Shown here in pieces: positions 25,542 through 34,676 of a DNA stretch of 35,190 bases; position 1 is the first letter of the stretch; every line of letters begins with the position of its first letter. The DNA lies in the NCBI GenBank assembly GCA_913048495.1, contig CAJWWA010000004.1:1-35190 (forward strand), written 5' to 3'. The stretch is from an uncultured Halieaceae bacterium. GTDB lineage: Bacteria; Pseudomonadota; Gammaproteobacteria; Pseudomonadales; Halieaceae. The position numbers and the translations under genes were made by a program. Under the pieces are notes generated by a model that was not told the origin of the DNA, made no database searches, and worked only from the letters and a program-made list of their open reading frames with translations.

Positions 25542-26069
25542 CTACTGCAACACGAACGCAGTGAAGTAGACCTCCTGCACGGCATCCTTGCCGGACGCGC
25601 CCAGCGCCTTGTTGACCGCAGCCAGCGCATCGCTGCGCAGCTGCTCCTTGCCTTCGACCGTGCGCAGGGCATCGAAGTCCTGCCCGCTCAGCAGCATGAT
25701 CACCTCGTTGCGCACGGCGGGGCGGTTGCGCTCGGCGCGATCAATCGCGTCCTGGCTGTAGGCCATGAGCTCCATTTCCGTCTGCACGTAGCGAATGCCG
25801 CCCTTGTAATCGAAGTTGACCAGGAAGCGCCCGAGGTCCAGGTACAGCGCCTCGCGTTCTTCCTCCTCCTCCGGCTCCGCCTCTGCCGCGGTCTCGGCCG
25901 CTGCCGGATCCTCGCCGCCCGCCAGGAAGAACCAGGCGCCGCCGGCGCCCCCGCCAAGCAGAAGCACGGCAAGCACCACCCAGAGGAGAAGCTTGCCCTT
26001 GCCACCAGCGCTCTTCGCCTGCGCTTCCTCGCCGTTCCTGTTCAGGTTCAAATCGTCGTTGCGTGCCAT
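25542..26069 (-). CDS. fliL: flagellar basal body-associated protein FliL
   Basis: GKLLLWVVLAVLLLGGGAGGAWFFLAGG...EALYLDLGRFLVNFDYKGGIRYVQTEMELMAYSQDAIDRAERNRPAVRNEVIMLLSGQDFDAL. Confidence 0.93.
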   Translation of the reverse strand: MARNDDLNLNRNGEEAQAKSAGGKGKLLLWVVLAVLLLGGGAGGAWFFLAGGEDPAAAETAAEAEPEEEEEREALYLDLGRFLVNFDYKGGIRYVQTEMELMAYSQDAIDRAERNRPAVRNEVIMLLSGQDFDALRTVEGKEQLRSDALAAVNKALGASGKDAVQEVYFTAFVLQ

Positions 26070-26126
26070 GTTCCTTCCTCACCATCGGCCATCCGGTCGG
26101 GTGCAGCGACACGCGCCACCCCTCCC

Positions 26127-26142
26127 AGCAAGAGCTGTACCA
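26127..26142 (-). promoter_or_regulatory. sigma-54 (RpoN) promoter upstream of fliL
   Basis: Minus strand TGGTACAGCTCTTGCT: GG/GC elements at canonical -24/-12 spacing, about 58 nt upstream of the fliL start. Confidence 0.8.
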
Positions 26143-26331
26143 CCGTCGTTTTTTCTATTCAAAACAATGCATTAAGGGATCCCCGGGGACGCCGCGACAA
26201 CATTTTGACGCACCCTTCGGGCGCGCCTGACAGCGGACCGGCGTCAGCCGGGGAGTCTAGACGTATTCGGCAGTGAGGACTATCCGCGAAGCGTGAGCGG
26301 GCGCACGTCCCGGGCCAGACATTCGGAACCG

Positions 26332-26350
26332 GTTTTCCTGCCAGGGAAAC
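26332..26350. terminator. possible hairpin downstream of fliK
   Basis: GTTTTCC-TGCCA-GGGAAAC, 7-bp stem with one G-U pair, about 70 nt beyond the fliK stop. Confidence 0.25.
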
Positions 26351-26420
26351 GGGACCCGGGTAGCGGATTCAGGCCGTGCTACGAGGCGGTGCTGTGAGGC
26401 GGTGTTGTCAGCCGCTGGCG

Positions 26421-27761
26421 TCAGGCAAAGGTATCGAGGAGCCCATCGACCCGCAGCGCCAGCGACCCGGCGTCCCGTCCCTGCGGCGCTTCTGCGGCGG
26501 CGAGGCCGGACGGATCGCTGCCGCCGGGGGTGCCGGGCAGGCCGTCGCGCTCACCCCCATCGCCCCGGGCATGCTGCTGTGGTTCCCGGTAGCTCACATC
26601 GCCCTCGGCGAGATCGAGCCCGCTCTGCTGCAGCAGTTCCCGCAGCCGGGGCAGGGACTGTTCGATGGCATCGCGGGCATGGGCCGTGTCCGTGACGAAC
26701 ATCACCCGGGCCTGATCACCATCGGTGTTGATGGTGACGTGCAGGCGGCCGAGTTCCGCAGGATGTAGCTGCACCGTGGCCTCGCGCGACGCCGTGCCGA
26801 CGAGGATCCTGACCTGGCCGGCCAGACCCTCGGCAAAATCGGCCTGCGGGCCCGACAGGTTGTAGGCCAGCGCCGTCGGCCGCGTCGCGGCGCCGCTGTC
26901 GGCAGACGAATGCGCGGCAGACAGGTGCGACAGCGCGGGGAGCGCCGCGCTGTCCGCCCGCTGGGACGCGGCGCCCTCGCCAGCCTGCGCGGCGGCGACC
27001 GGGCTACCCGGCAGCGGCGACCGCCGGGTGTCGGCGTCCGGTGATTCCGCTGCCGCCGCCATGAGGTCGCGGGCCGCCACGGCAGCCGAGGGTCCGGGTG
27101 CCGGCGGTGCGTCGGGGGCGCCCGGCGCGCCGGCACCCGGGCGGATGCCGGGACGGCTGCTCGCACTGTCCGCCTCGCCCGCGGCCATACCGGTCGCGGT
27201 GAATGGGAAGGGGATTCGCGCTTCACCTTCTGCTACCGGGTCCGCGCCCGCGGGCAGGGGGACCGCCCGCGAGGGATCGGCCGCAGGCAGCGCCGGTCCA
27301 CGCGTCAACGGGCCGGCCTGGGAAGCCGACTGCCCATCGGCAGCGTTGCCGACTACGGCTCTATCACCAATCACCGTACCGGGGGCGGCAAGGGCGATAG
27401 AGAGGTCCGGAGCCGCGCGCGACGATGCCGCCAGGCGTTCCTGTACCGAAGAGTTCGGCGGCGCCGCTTCTGCAGGCAGGGCGGCTACCGCTGCCGGCGT
27501 TACCGGGCCCGCCACCGGTACGGTGATGACCAGCGCCTCCAGCGGGCCCTCCGCCGGCGGCAAGGGGCTGCCGTCGGACGGCAGGCCCTTGCCGCCGGCG
27601 TTGGCCTGTGTGCCGGCGGCAACCCGGAGTCCCGCTAGCAGGCCGGCAAAGGGATCGGCGGGCGCCTCGCCCGCCGGGCGCCGCGGCGCCGCGCTGTCAG
27701 CGGCAGCGCTCTCGCCGACGGAAACGGCGGGCCCGACGGTCAGGGGCAGCTGTGGCAGCAT
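26421..27761 (-). CDS. fliK: flagellar hook-length control protein FliK
   Basis: Ala/Pro-rich N-terminus; C-terminus VRILVGTASREATVQLHPAELGRLHVTINTDGDQARVMFVTDTAHARDAIEQSLPRLRELLQQSGLDLAEGDV (Flg_hook). ATG at 27761 preferred over the TTG at 27776, given the promoter position. Confidence 0.93.
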   Translation of the reverse strand: MLPQLPLTVGPAVSVGESAAADSAAPRRPAGEAPADPFAGLLAGLRVAAGTQANAGGKGLPSDGSPLPPAEGPLEALVITVPVAGPVTPAAVAALPAEAAPPNSSVQERLAASSRAAPDLSIALAAPGTVIGDRAVVGNAADGQSASQAGPLTRGPALPAADPSRAVPLPAGADPVAEGEARIPFPFTATGMAAGEADSASSRPGIRPGAGAPGAPDAPPAPGPSAAVAARDLMAAAAESPDADTRRSPLPGSPVAAAQAGEGAASQRADSAALPALSHLSAAHSSADSGAATRPTALAYNLSGPQADFAEGLAGQVRILVGTASREATVQLHPAELGRLHVTINTDGDQARVMFVTDTAHARDAIEQSLPRLRELLQQSGLDLAEGDVSYREPQQHARGDGGERDGLPGTPGGSDPSGLAAAEAPQGRDAGSLALRVDGLLDTFA

Positions 27762-27796
27762 TGGGACTTCCGTCAATGAAACGTCGGGAAGGAATC

Positions 27797-27812
27797 AGCA
27801 AAGGCCGTGCCA
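27797..27812 (-). promoter_or_regulatory. sigma-54 (RpoN) promoter upstream of fliK
   Basis: Minus strand TGGCACGGCCTTTGCT: full match to TGGCAC-N5-TTGCW, in the fliJ-fliK gap. Confidence 0.9.
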
Positions 27813-27832
27813 GCTTGCCCGGCCCGGCGTAT

Positions 27833-28291
27833 TCACGGCTCGCCGTCGTGCTCCCCCGGGGCGGCCGCCTGGCTGGCGTGCTGGTCGTCGGCAACGCGCT
27901 GCGCCCGGCGCTCCTCGGCCTGGCTTGCCTCGAGGCGCCGCCGCGCGAGGTAATCCTCGAGCCCGTTGCTGCGCTGGCGCTGGCGGGCCATGACCTCGCG
28001 CTGCTGCTGCAGCTCGGCGCTGCTTCGCGCGACCTCGCCGTCCTGCGTGGTGATGGCCCGGTTGAGGTTGGCGAGAAAGCGCCGGTAATCCTCCAGCTGC
28101 CGCGGGCTGATGCCGCCCGCGGCGACCTGCGCCAGGCGCGCCTCGTACTCGGCCTTGAAGCGCTGCAGCTGGTCGAGCTGTGCGGAGCTCGCTTCGTGGC
28201 GCTCGCGGGAGGCATTCAGGCCGCGCGCCGCGCGCGCCTCATCGGCGCGCGCCTTCTCCGCCACCTTGTCGAGCTTGTCAATCGGGTTCAT
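27833..28291 (-). CDS. fliJ: flagellar export protein FliJ
   Basis: Coiled-coil 152 aa (MNPIDKLDKVAEKARADEARAARGLNASRERHEASSAQLDQLQRFKAEYEARL) directly downstream of fliI. Confidence 0.9.
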   Translation of the reverse strand: MNPIDKLDKVAEKARADEARAARGLNASRERHEASSAQLDQLQRFKAEYEARLAQVAAGGISPRQLEDYRRFLANLNRAITTQDGEVARSSAELQQQREVMARQRQRSNGLEDYLARRRLEASQAEERRAQRVADDQHASQAAAPGEHDGEP

Positions 28292-29670
28292 GCGTCACTC
28301 CCGATGCCGCAGGCGCGGGCGGTGTCGACCAGGTCCGCCAGGCTTCGCGCCATGTCTACGCGCTGCTCCCGAGGCTGGCGCACCAGCTCCCGCAGCGGCC
28401 CGACGGCGGCCAGGGCCCGGTCGACCAGGGGATCCGCACCACGCTCATAGGCCCCAATATTAAACAGGTCGCGGTTCTGCCGATAGGTGCTGTACAAGTT
28501 CTTGATCTCGTGGACGATGGACAGCTGTGCCGGGTCCACCAGCCCGGGCATGGCCCGGCTGATGGACGCCTCGATATCGATGGCGGGAAACAGGCCGCTG
28601 TCCGCCACTTCACGTGACAGGACGATGTGGCCGTCTAGGATGGCCCGCGCCGCATCGGCAATCGGGTCGGCGGGATCATCGCCCTCGACGAGCACCGTGT
28701 ACACGGCGGTGATCGAGCCGCTCGCCACGTTGCCCGCGCGCTCGACCAGACTGGGCAGCAGCGAGAAGACCGAGGGCGGGTAGCCCTTGGTCACCGGCGG
28801 CTCCCCGGCCGCCAGGCCGATCTCGCGCTGGGCCTGGGCAAAGCGCGTGAGCGAGTCCATGAGCAGGAGCACGTTCCTGCCCTGGTCGCGGAAGTACTCG
28901 GCGATCGCGGTCGCCCGCCAGGCCCCGTGCACCCGGCGCAGCGGCGGATCATCCGCGGGCGTGGCAACGATGACGGCGCGCGCAAGACCCCCGGGGCCGA
29001 GGATCTGGTCCACGAACTCTCGAACCTCCCTGCCCCGCTCTCCGACCAGGGCAATCACCACGACGTCGGCGGCGGTATGGCGGGTGAACATGCCGAGCAG
29101 CGTGCTCTTGCCCACCCCGCTGCCGGCGAACAGGCCGATGCGCTGGCCGCGACCGAGGGTCAGCAGCGCGTTGACCGCGCGGACGCCGACATCGAGCGGG
29201 GTGTCGAGGGTGCGCCGCTCCAGCGGGTTGATCGACTCGCCGCGCAGGGGCACGTGCTCGCGGTACTGCGGCACCGGCCCGCCGTCGAGAAAACGACCCG
29301 CGCCATCGACGATGCGGCCGATGAGCTGCCGGTCGACGGCCACGCGCTGGCTGGGGCCCAGGGGCTGCACGCGGGCGCCGAGCATGACACCGGCGACATC
29401 GCCCTCGGGCATGAGGATCAGGCGGCCCACGGAGAAGCCCACGACCTCGGCCTCCACGGAACCGCCTTTCTCTGTGCCATCCTCGGTAATGATGCGACAA
29501 CGGGAGCCGACGGCGCCACGGCAACCCTCCGCCTCAAGGCGCAGGCCGACCATGCGCACGAGGCGCCCCTCACGCAGCGGCGGCGGCACCGAGACCGCGG
29601 CGCGCACGCGGGAGAGGCCGGCTGCGAGGCGCTCCCGGCGCCCGGCGAGCTCCTCCGCCGCGGTGCTCAC
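28288..29670 (-). CDS. fliI: flagellum-specific ATPase FliI
   Basis: GQRIGLFAGSGVGKSTLLGMFTRHTAADVVVIALVGERGREVREFV...DSLTRFAQAQREIGLAAGEPPVTKGYPPSVFSLLPSLVERAG. GTG start at 29670 overlaps the fliH stop. Confidence 0.97.
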   Translation of the reverse strand: MSTAAEELAGRRERLAAGLSRVRAAVSVPPPLREGRLVRMVGLRLEAEGCRGAVGSRCRIITEDGTEKGGSVEAEVVGFSVGRLILMPEGDVAGVMLGARVQPLGPSQRVAVDRQLIGRIVDGAGRFLDGGPVPQYREHVPLRGESINPLERRTLDTPLDVGVRAVNALLTLGRGQRIGLFAGSGVGKSTLLGMFTRHTAADVVVIALVGERGREVREFVDQILGPGGLARAVIVATPADDPPLRRVHGAWRATAIAEYFRDQGRNVLLLMDSLTRFAQAQREIGLAAGEPPVTKGYPPSVFSLLPSLVERAGNVASGSITAVYTVLVEGDDPADPIADAARAILDGHIVLSREVADSGLFPAIDIEASISRAMPGLVDPAQLSIVHEIKNLYSTYRQNRDLFNIGAYERGADPLVDRALAAVGPLRELVRQPREQRVDMARSLADLVDTARACGIGSDA

Positions 29671-30257
29671 GAGGGATCCTGCAGCCCGTGCTCGGCCTCG
29701 CGGCGCAGGCGGGCGAAGAGTCCCTCCAGCGCCTGCTCGACCGACGCGTCGATGTAGGATACGGGGGTGTGCAGGCGCAGGCCGCCGCGGGCCAGCGATG
29801 CGTTCTCCCTTAGCCGCCACTGCGCTGGCTCACCCCGGCGGCCGAGCAGGTCGTTGACGAGCTCTGCATCGGCGGGGTGAAGCTCCACTTCGAGCAGCCC
29901 TTCGATGTCGCCGAGCTGGGCCAGCGCCTCCGACAGCACCGCCTCCACATCGGCGCCCCGGGAGAGCTCCCGGTGCAGGATCGCCTCGGCGGCGGCGAGG
30001 GCAATGCCGGTCAGGTCGCGAAGCAGGGTTTCCTCCTGTTCCGCCAGCGGCCTGGCCATGGCCTGCCAGAGCGCGCTCAGCTCGGCGACCATGGCCTCGC
30101 CACGGGCCCGGCCCGCGGCCAATCCCTCGGCATAGCCGGCCTCGAAGGCCTCGCGCCGCAGCGCATCCGGGTCCGGCCCCGCCGGTTCCTCCCGCTTCAG
30201 CGCGCGCCCGGAGAGGTTGGGCGGCTGCCAGGGACGCGTATCGGCGGGGTCAGACAA
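29667..30257 (-). CDS. fliH: flagellar assembly protein FliH
   Basis: REAFEAGYAEGLAAGRARGEAM (GxxxG-rich helix), LGDIEGLLEVELHPADAELV; between fliG and fliI. Confidence 0.93.
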   Translation of the reverse strand: MSDPADTRPWQPPNLSGRALKREEPAGPDPDALRREAFEAGYAEGLAAGRARGEAMVAELSALWQAMARPLAEQEETLLRDLTGIALAAAEAILHRELSRGADVEAVLSEALAQLGDIEGLLEVELHPADAELVNDLLGRRGEPAQWRLRENASLARGGLRLHTPVSYIDASVEQALEGLFARLRREAEHGLQDPS

Positions 30258-31254
30258 AATCGTCGCCTCCCTTGCCCAGGGCCAGCTCGCCCTCGTCGGC
30301 CAGCCGGGTGGCGACGGAGAGCACCTCCTTCTGCGCCAGCTCTACTTCCGACAGCTTCACCGGCCCCTTCGCCTCGATGTCCTCCTTGAGCATGTCGGCC
30401 GCGCGGCTGGACATGTTGCTGAAGAACTTCTCGCGCACCGCGTCGTCGACGCCCTTCAGAGCGATCACGAGGTTGTCGACGGCGATCTCCCGGATCAGCC
30501 GCTGCATGCCGCGGTCGTCCAGGTCGAGCAGGTCCTCGAAGACGAACATCAGTTCGCTGACTTTCTCGCCGAGGTCGTTGTCCGCCTCCCGCAGCGCGGT
30601 GAGCAGCACCGACTCCATGTCCGTATCGACGTTGTTGAGGATGGCCGCGGCGCTGGTCATGCCGTTGACGGAGCGCGGCGGCGACTTGCGCACCTTGCCC
30701 AGCTGGCGCTCGAGGACCTGGTCGAGCTCTTCCATGGCCGCGGGGTCGATGATCTCCAGCCGCGCCACCCGCAGCATCGCCTCCGGGCGCAGCGCCTCGG
30801 GCAGCGCGGCCAGCACCTGGGCCGCGTGGTCGTCATCGAGGGAGGCCAGCACGATGGCGATGATCTGCGGGTGCTCGTCTTCGATGATCTCCGCCACCGC
30901 GCGTGCATCCATCCACTTCAGCGCCTCGATCCCGCGGGTCTGCTGCTTGCCCGGCAGGACCTTGGAGAGCATGGTCCGCGCCTTGCTCTCCCCCAGGGCC
31001 TGCACCATCACGCGCTGAGTGAAGTCGCTGGCGCCGATGGCCAGCGGGTTGACGTTACCGGCTTCCTGGTGAAACTCCCGCAGCACCTCCTCGACCTGGG
31101 CATTCGATACCCCGGCGAGCGAGGCCATGGCCTCGCCGACCCGCTGCACCTCCCGCGGCTCCATGTGCCGCATGATGGCGGCGGCCGCTTCCTCGCCCAC
31201 GCCGAGCAGGAAGATGGCCGCGCGCTGCGCGCCCGTGAGCGTGGCCTCAGCCAT
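30250..31254 (-). CDS. fliG: flagellar motor switch protein FliG
   Basis: LTGAQRAAIFLLGVGEEAAAAIMRHMEPREVQRVGEAMA...IIEDEHPQIIAIVLASLD...MFVFEDLLDLDDRGMQRLIREI. Start at MAEATLTG (31254); 31272 alternative. Confidence 0.97.
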   Translation of the reverse strand: MAEATLTGAQRAAIFLLGVGEEAAAAIMRHMEPREVQRVGEAMASLAGVSNAQVEEVLREFHQEAGNVNPLAIGASDFTQRVMVQALGESKARTMLSKVLPGKQQTRGIEALKWMDARAVAEIIEDEHPQIIAIVLASLDDDHAAQVLAALPEALRPEAMLRVARLEIIDPAAMEELDQVLERQLGKVRKSPPRSVNGMTSAAAILNNVDTDMESVLLTALREADNDLGEKVSELMFVFEDLLDLDDRGMQRLIREIAVDNLVIALKGVDDAVREKFFSNMSSRAADMLKEDIEAKGPVKLSEVELAQKEVLSVATRLADEGELALGKGGDDFV

Positions 31255-32890
31255 CGGCAGAAACCCAGCCACGCACCACCTGCGCGGCCCGCTGCGGTTC
31301 TCCCTCGGCCAGGTTGCGCGCCATCTGCAGCTGCTGCTGGTAACCGCCGCCGGCGCCCTGGCCGCCGAGGGTCACCCGGTCGTCGCCCAGCTCACCCGCG
31401 CGCTCCTCGGCGAGCAGCGCCTGCTGCCCGCCGGCGGCGGGCAGTGCCGCGGGCAGCGGTGCCGCGGAGAATTTCATCAGCGGGCGCAGCACGACGAAGA
31501 TCAGCGCCGCCAGTGCCGAGGCCGCCAGCACGCCGCGGCCGACGCGCCAGGGCCACTCGGCATCGAGGAAGGACGGCTCCTCCAGCGGCGCCAGTTCCGG
31601 CGGCGGCGCGAAGGAAGCGTTGATCACGCTCACCGTGTCGCCGCGCTCGGCGTCGAAGCCCACGGCCTCGCGTACCAGCGCGCGGATTTCCTCCAGCCGT
31701 TCCTCGCCGAGGGGAACCCGGCCGTCGCCACCGTCCTCGCCCTCACCCTCGATGTAGTCCACCACCACGGCCACGGAGAGCCGGCGCAGGTTGCCGGGCT
31801 GCTCGCGCACGTGGCTGATGGTCTTGTCCATCTCGTAGTTGCGCGTGACCCGGCGGCTCACGGGCTGCAGTTCCTCCACCGCAAGGGCCGGATCCTCGGG
31901 GTTCGCGGGATTCCCGGGGGGTGCGGCCTGCACCTGCGCGTCCGGCGGCGGCTGGTTCGCCAGCGTGCCGGGGACGCCGCCGGTGTCGAGCAGGCTGCCG
32001 CGCTCCTCCGCCGTCTGCTCGCTGCGCACGACCGTCTCCGGCGCGTACTGCTCGCTGGTGCGCTCGACGCGCGTAAAATCGATGTCGGCCGCCACCTGCG
32101 CCCGGACCCGGCCGGGGCCGAGGATCGGCTCGATGATGTCGACGATGCGCTGGCTGTAGCGCTGCTCCAGTTCCTGGGCGAGGCGGTACTGTTCCTGGGT
32201 GTAGCCCAGCCCGTCATCCACGGCCTTGCGCGACAGCAGCCGGCCGCGCTGGTCGACCACCGAGACCTGCTCGGGCTCGAGGTTGGGCACGCTGGAGGAC
32301 ACGAGGTGCAGGATGCCCGCCACCTGGCGGTCGCTGAGCGTCTGCCCGGACAACAGCTGCAGCATGACCGAGGCGGCCGGCTTCTCGCGCTGGCGGAGGA
32401 AGGCCGACTGCTTGGCCATGGCCAGGTGGACCCGCGCCGCGCGCACCCCGTCCATGGCGGAGATGGTGCGCGTCAGCTCCTGCTCCAGGGCGCGGTGGTA
32501 GCGCGCCTGCTCCATGAAGCTGCTGACGCCCAGTTCCTGCTCCTCGTAGAGGGTCTCGAAGCCCAGCCCTTCACCGCGGGGATAGCCGTCGCTGGCAAGG
32601 GCGAGGCGGGCGCGATGCAGCTCCGAGGCCGGCACCGCCACCATGCCGGTGCGCGGGTCGAGGCGGTAGTCGAAGCCGTTGGCTTCCAGGGCGCTGATCA
32701 CGCCGTTCGTGTTCTCACCGTTCATGCTGCCGTACAGGGGCTTGTAGGCCGGCGCGAAGCCCCACTGTACGAGCCCGATACCGAGCGCGATGCTGGCCGC
32801 AAGACCGAGCAATAGCGCCAGCTGCCGGGCCACGGGCTGGCGGCTGTAGTTGAAAAAGCGGTTGACGATGGGGTTGGCGCTCTCGGCCAT
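31247..32890 (-). CDS. fliF: flagellar MS-ring protein FliF
   Basis: LALLLGLAASIALGIGLVQWGFAPAYKPLYGSMNGENTNGVISALEANGFDYRLDPRTGMVAVPASELHRARLALASDG...GLGFETLYEEQELGVSSFMEQARYHRALEQELTRTI. Confidence 0.97.
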   Translation of the reverse strand: MAESANPIVNRFFNYSRQPVARQLALLLGLAASIALGIGLVQWGFAPAYKPLYGSMNGENTNGVISALEANGFDYRLDPRTGMVAVPASELHRARLALASDGYPRGEGLGFETLYEEQELGVSSFMEQARYHRALEQELTRTISAMDGVRAARVHLAMAKQSAFLRQREKPAASVMLQLLSGQTLSDRQVAGILHLVSSSVPNLEPEQVSVVDQRGRLLSRKAVDDGLGYTQEQYRLAQELEQRYSQRIVDIIEPILGPGRVRAQVAADIDFTRVERTSEQYAPETVVRSEQTAEERGSLLDTGGVPGTLANQPPPDAQVQAAPPGNPANPEDPALAVEELQPVSRRVTRNYEMDKTISHVREQPGNLRRLSVAVVVDYIEGEGEDGGDGRVPLGEERLEEIRALVREAVGFDAERGDTVSVINASFAPPPELAPLEEPSFLDAEWPWRVGRGVLAASALAALIFVVLRPLMKFSAAPLPAALPAAGGQQALLAEERAGELGDDRVTLGGQGAGGGYQQQLQMARNLAEGEPQRAAQVVRGWVSADG

Positions 32891-32921
32891 GGCGCAATGC
32901 GACTCCTCAGTACCCTAGTTT

Positions 32922-32937
32922 AACAAACCGTGTGCCA
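32922..32937 (-). promoter_or_regulatory. sigma-54 (RpoN) promoter upstream of fliF (GT at -12)
   Basis: Minus strand TGGCACACGGTTTGTT: perfect -24 element, correct spacing, -12 is TTGT rather than TTGC. Confidence 0.75.
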
Positions 32938-32976
32938 CGAACCCTGTACGGAACAGTGCGAACGGTGCGACGGGCA

Positions 32977-33300
32977 TCACACCTGCATGTTCATGATTTC
33001 CTGGTACGCCGTCAGCAGCTTGTTGCGGACTTCCGTGAGAGCCTGGAACTCGATGTTGGCGCGCTGCGCGGTCACCATGAGCTCGGTGAGCGAGACCTCC
33101 GGGTCGCCGCTCTCGAAGCGCTCGGCGAGGTGCTTGGAGTCCTGCATGGCCCGGTTGACCTCGTCGATGGACGCCTTCATCAGCTCGCCGAAGGCGGGCT
33201 CGCCCGCCGCGCCGCCCGCGTTCCCGGCTTCCTCGCCGCGCGCCGCCGCGGCCATGGCCCGCATCTGCGCCAGTACTTCCCCGATGGCGACATCACTCAC
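32977..33300 (-). CDS. fliE: flagellar hook-basal body protein FliE
   Basis: GTG at 33300: VSDVAIGEVLAQMRAM...FGELMKASIDEVNRAMQDSKHLAERFESGDPEVSLTELMVTAQRANIEFQALTEVRNKLLTAYQEIMNMQV. GTGA overlap with fleR. Confidence 0.95.
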   Translation of the reverse strand: MSDVAIGEVLAQMRAMAAAARGEEAGNAGGAAGEPAFGELMKASIDEVNRAMQDSKHLAERFESGDPEVSLTELMVTAQRANIEFQALTEVRNKLLTAYQEIMNMQV

Positions 33301-34676
33301 TCTGCACCTCCTCCACGTAACTCCGTCCCCGGTACGGGCACGCCCTGCTCCTTCATCCGCGCCAGCTTGTAGCGCAGCGTCCGCGGGCTGATGCCCAGGC
33401 GCTCCGCCGCGGCCTTGCGGCTGCCGCCGCTCGCCGACAGCGCGCCGAGGATCACTTCCTGCTCGCGCTGGCGGAGGTCCCCCTCCAGCTGGGGACGCTC
33501 GGGCGCCGGGGCGGCGGCCGCCACCGCATCCCGGGGGGTCTCCCCGAACTCGATGTCCGCAGCGCCGATCACCTCGCCCGGGGCGAGGATGGCCGTGCGC
33601 TGCATGCAGTTCTCGAGTTCGCGCACGTTGCCGCGCCAACCGTGCGCCAGCAGCCGCTCCCGCGCGCCGGGTGCCAGCGAAAGCTCGCGGCCACGGGGGC
33701 TGTAGCGGGCGAGGAACGACTCCGCCAGGGCGAGGATGTCGCCCGGCCGGTCGCGCAGCGGCGGCACGGTCAGCGGCAGCACGTTGAGCCGGTAGTAGAG
33801 ATCCTCCCGGAATGCCCCCTCGGCGACCGCGTCCGCGAGCCGCCGGTTCGTCGTCGCCAGCACCCGCACGTCGAGGGGAATCAGCCGCTGGCCGCCGAGC
33901 CGCTCCACCTCGCGCTCCTGCAGTACCCGCAGGAGCTTGGCCTGCAGGGCGAGGTCCATCTCCGAGACCTCGTCGAGGAGCAGCGTGCCGCCGTTGGCCT
34001 GCTCGAACTTGCCGGGCCGGGACTGGTGGGCGCCGGTGTAGGCGCCCTTCTCGTAGCCGAACAGCATGGACTCAAGCATGTTCTCGGGGATCGCCGCGCA
34101 GTTCACCGCGAGGAAAGGCGACGACGCCCGGGGAGAGCAGTGGTGCAGGTAGCGGGCCAGCACCTCCTTGCCCGTGCCCGATTCGCCGCTGATCAGCACC
34201 GTCGCATCGCTCGCCGCGATGCGACGGGCGAGGTCGAGGAGATCGCGCGTGGCCGGATCCGCCGAGACCGGCTGCCCCGTCGGCGGCGCCGGCTGCAGCC
34301 GCTCCACCATCTCCAGCAGGGCTTCCGCGGGAAAGGGCTTGAGCAGGTAATCGGTGGCGCCGCCGCGCATGGCGTGCACCGCGTCCTCGACGGAGCCGTG
34401 CGCGGTGATCATGACGAAGGGCAGCTCGGGGCGGCGACGGCGGACCTCGCGCAGGAGCACCTGCCCGTCCATGCGGTCCATCTGCACGTCGCTGATCACC
34501 AGGTCGACCCGCTCCTCGTCCATCGCCAGCAGTGCCGCCTGGCCGTCGGCGGCGGTGACCACCTCGTAGCCCCCGTCGAGCAGGGTGTCCTGCAGGGCCT
34601 CCCGCAGCGTGGCGTCGTCCTCGACCACGAGGATGCGCCCCGGTTCGCCGTGGGCCAGCGCCTGCGGTGCATTCAT
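33297..34676 (-). CDS. fleR: sigma-54-dependent response regulator FleR/FlrC
   Basis: Receiver (ILVVEDDATLREALQDTLLDGGYEVVTAADGQ...DLVISDVQMDRMDG), AAA+ with GESGTGKEVLARYLH and GAYTGA, C-terminal Fis-type HTH (ASGGSRKAAAERLGISPRTLRYKLARM). Start at MNAPQ (34676). Confidence 0.95.
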   Translation of the reverse strand: MNAPQALAHGEPGRILVVEDDATLREALQDTLLDGGYEVVTAADGQAALLAMDEERVDLVISDVQMDRMDGQVLLREVRRRRPELPFVMITAHGSVEDAVHAMRGGATDYLLKPFPAEALLEMVERLQPAPPTGQPVSADPATRDLLDLARRIAASDATVLISGESGTGKEVLARYLHHCSPRASSPFLAVNCAAIPENMLESMLFGYEKGAYTGAHQSRPGKFEQANGGTLLLDEVSEMDLALQAKLLRVLQEREVERLGGQRLIPLDVRVLATTNRRLADAVAEGAFREDLYYRLNVLPLTVPPLRDRPGDILALAESFLARYSPRGRELSLAPGARERLLAHGWRGNVRELENCMQRTAILAPGEVIGAADIEFGETPRDAVAAAAPAPERPQLEGDLRQREQEVILGALSASGGSRKAAAERLGISPRTLRYKLARMKEQGVPVPGTELRGGGAE

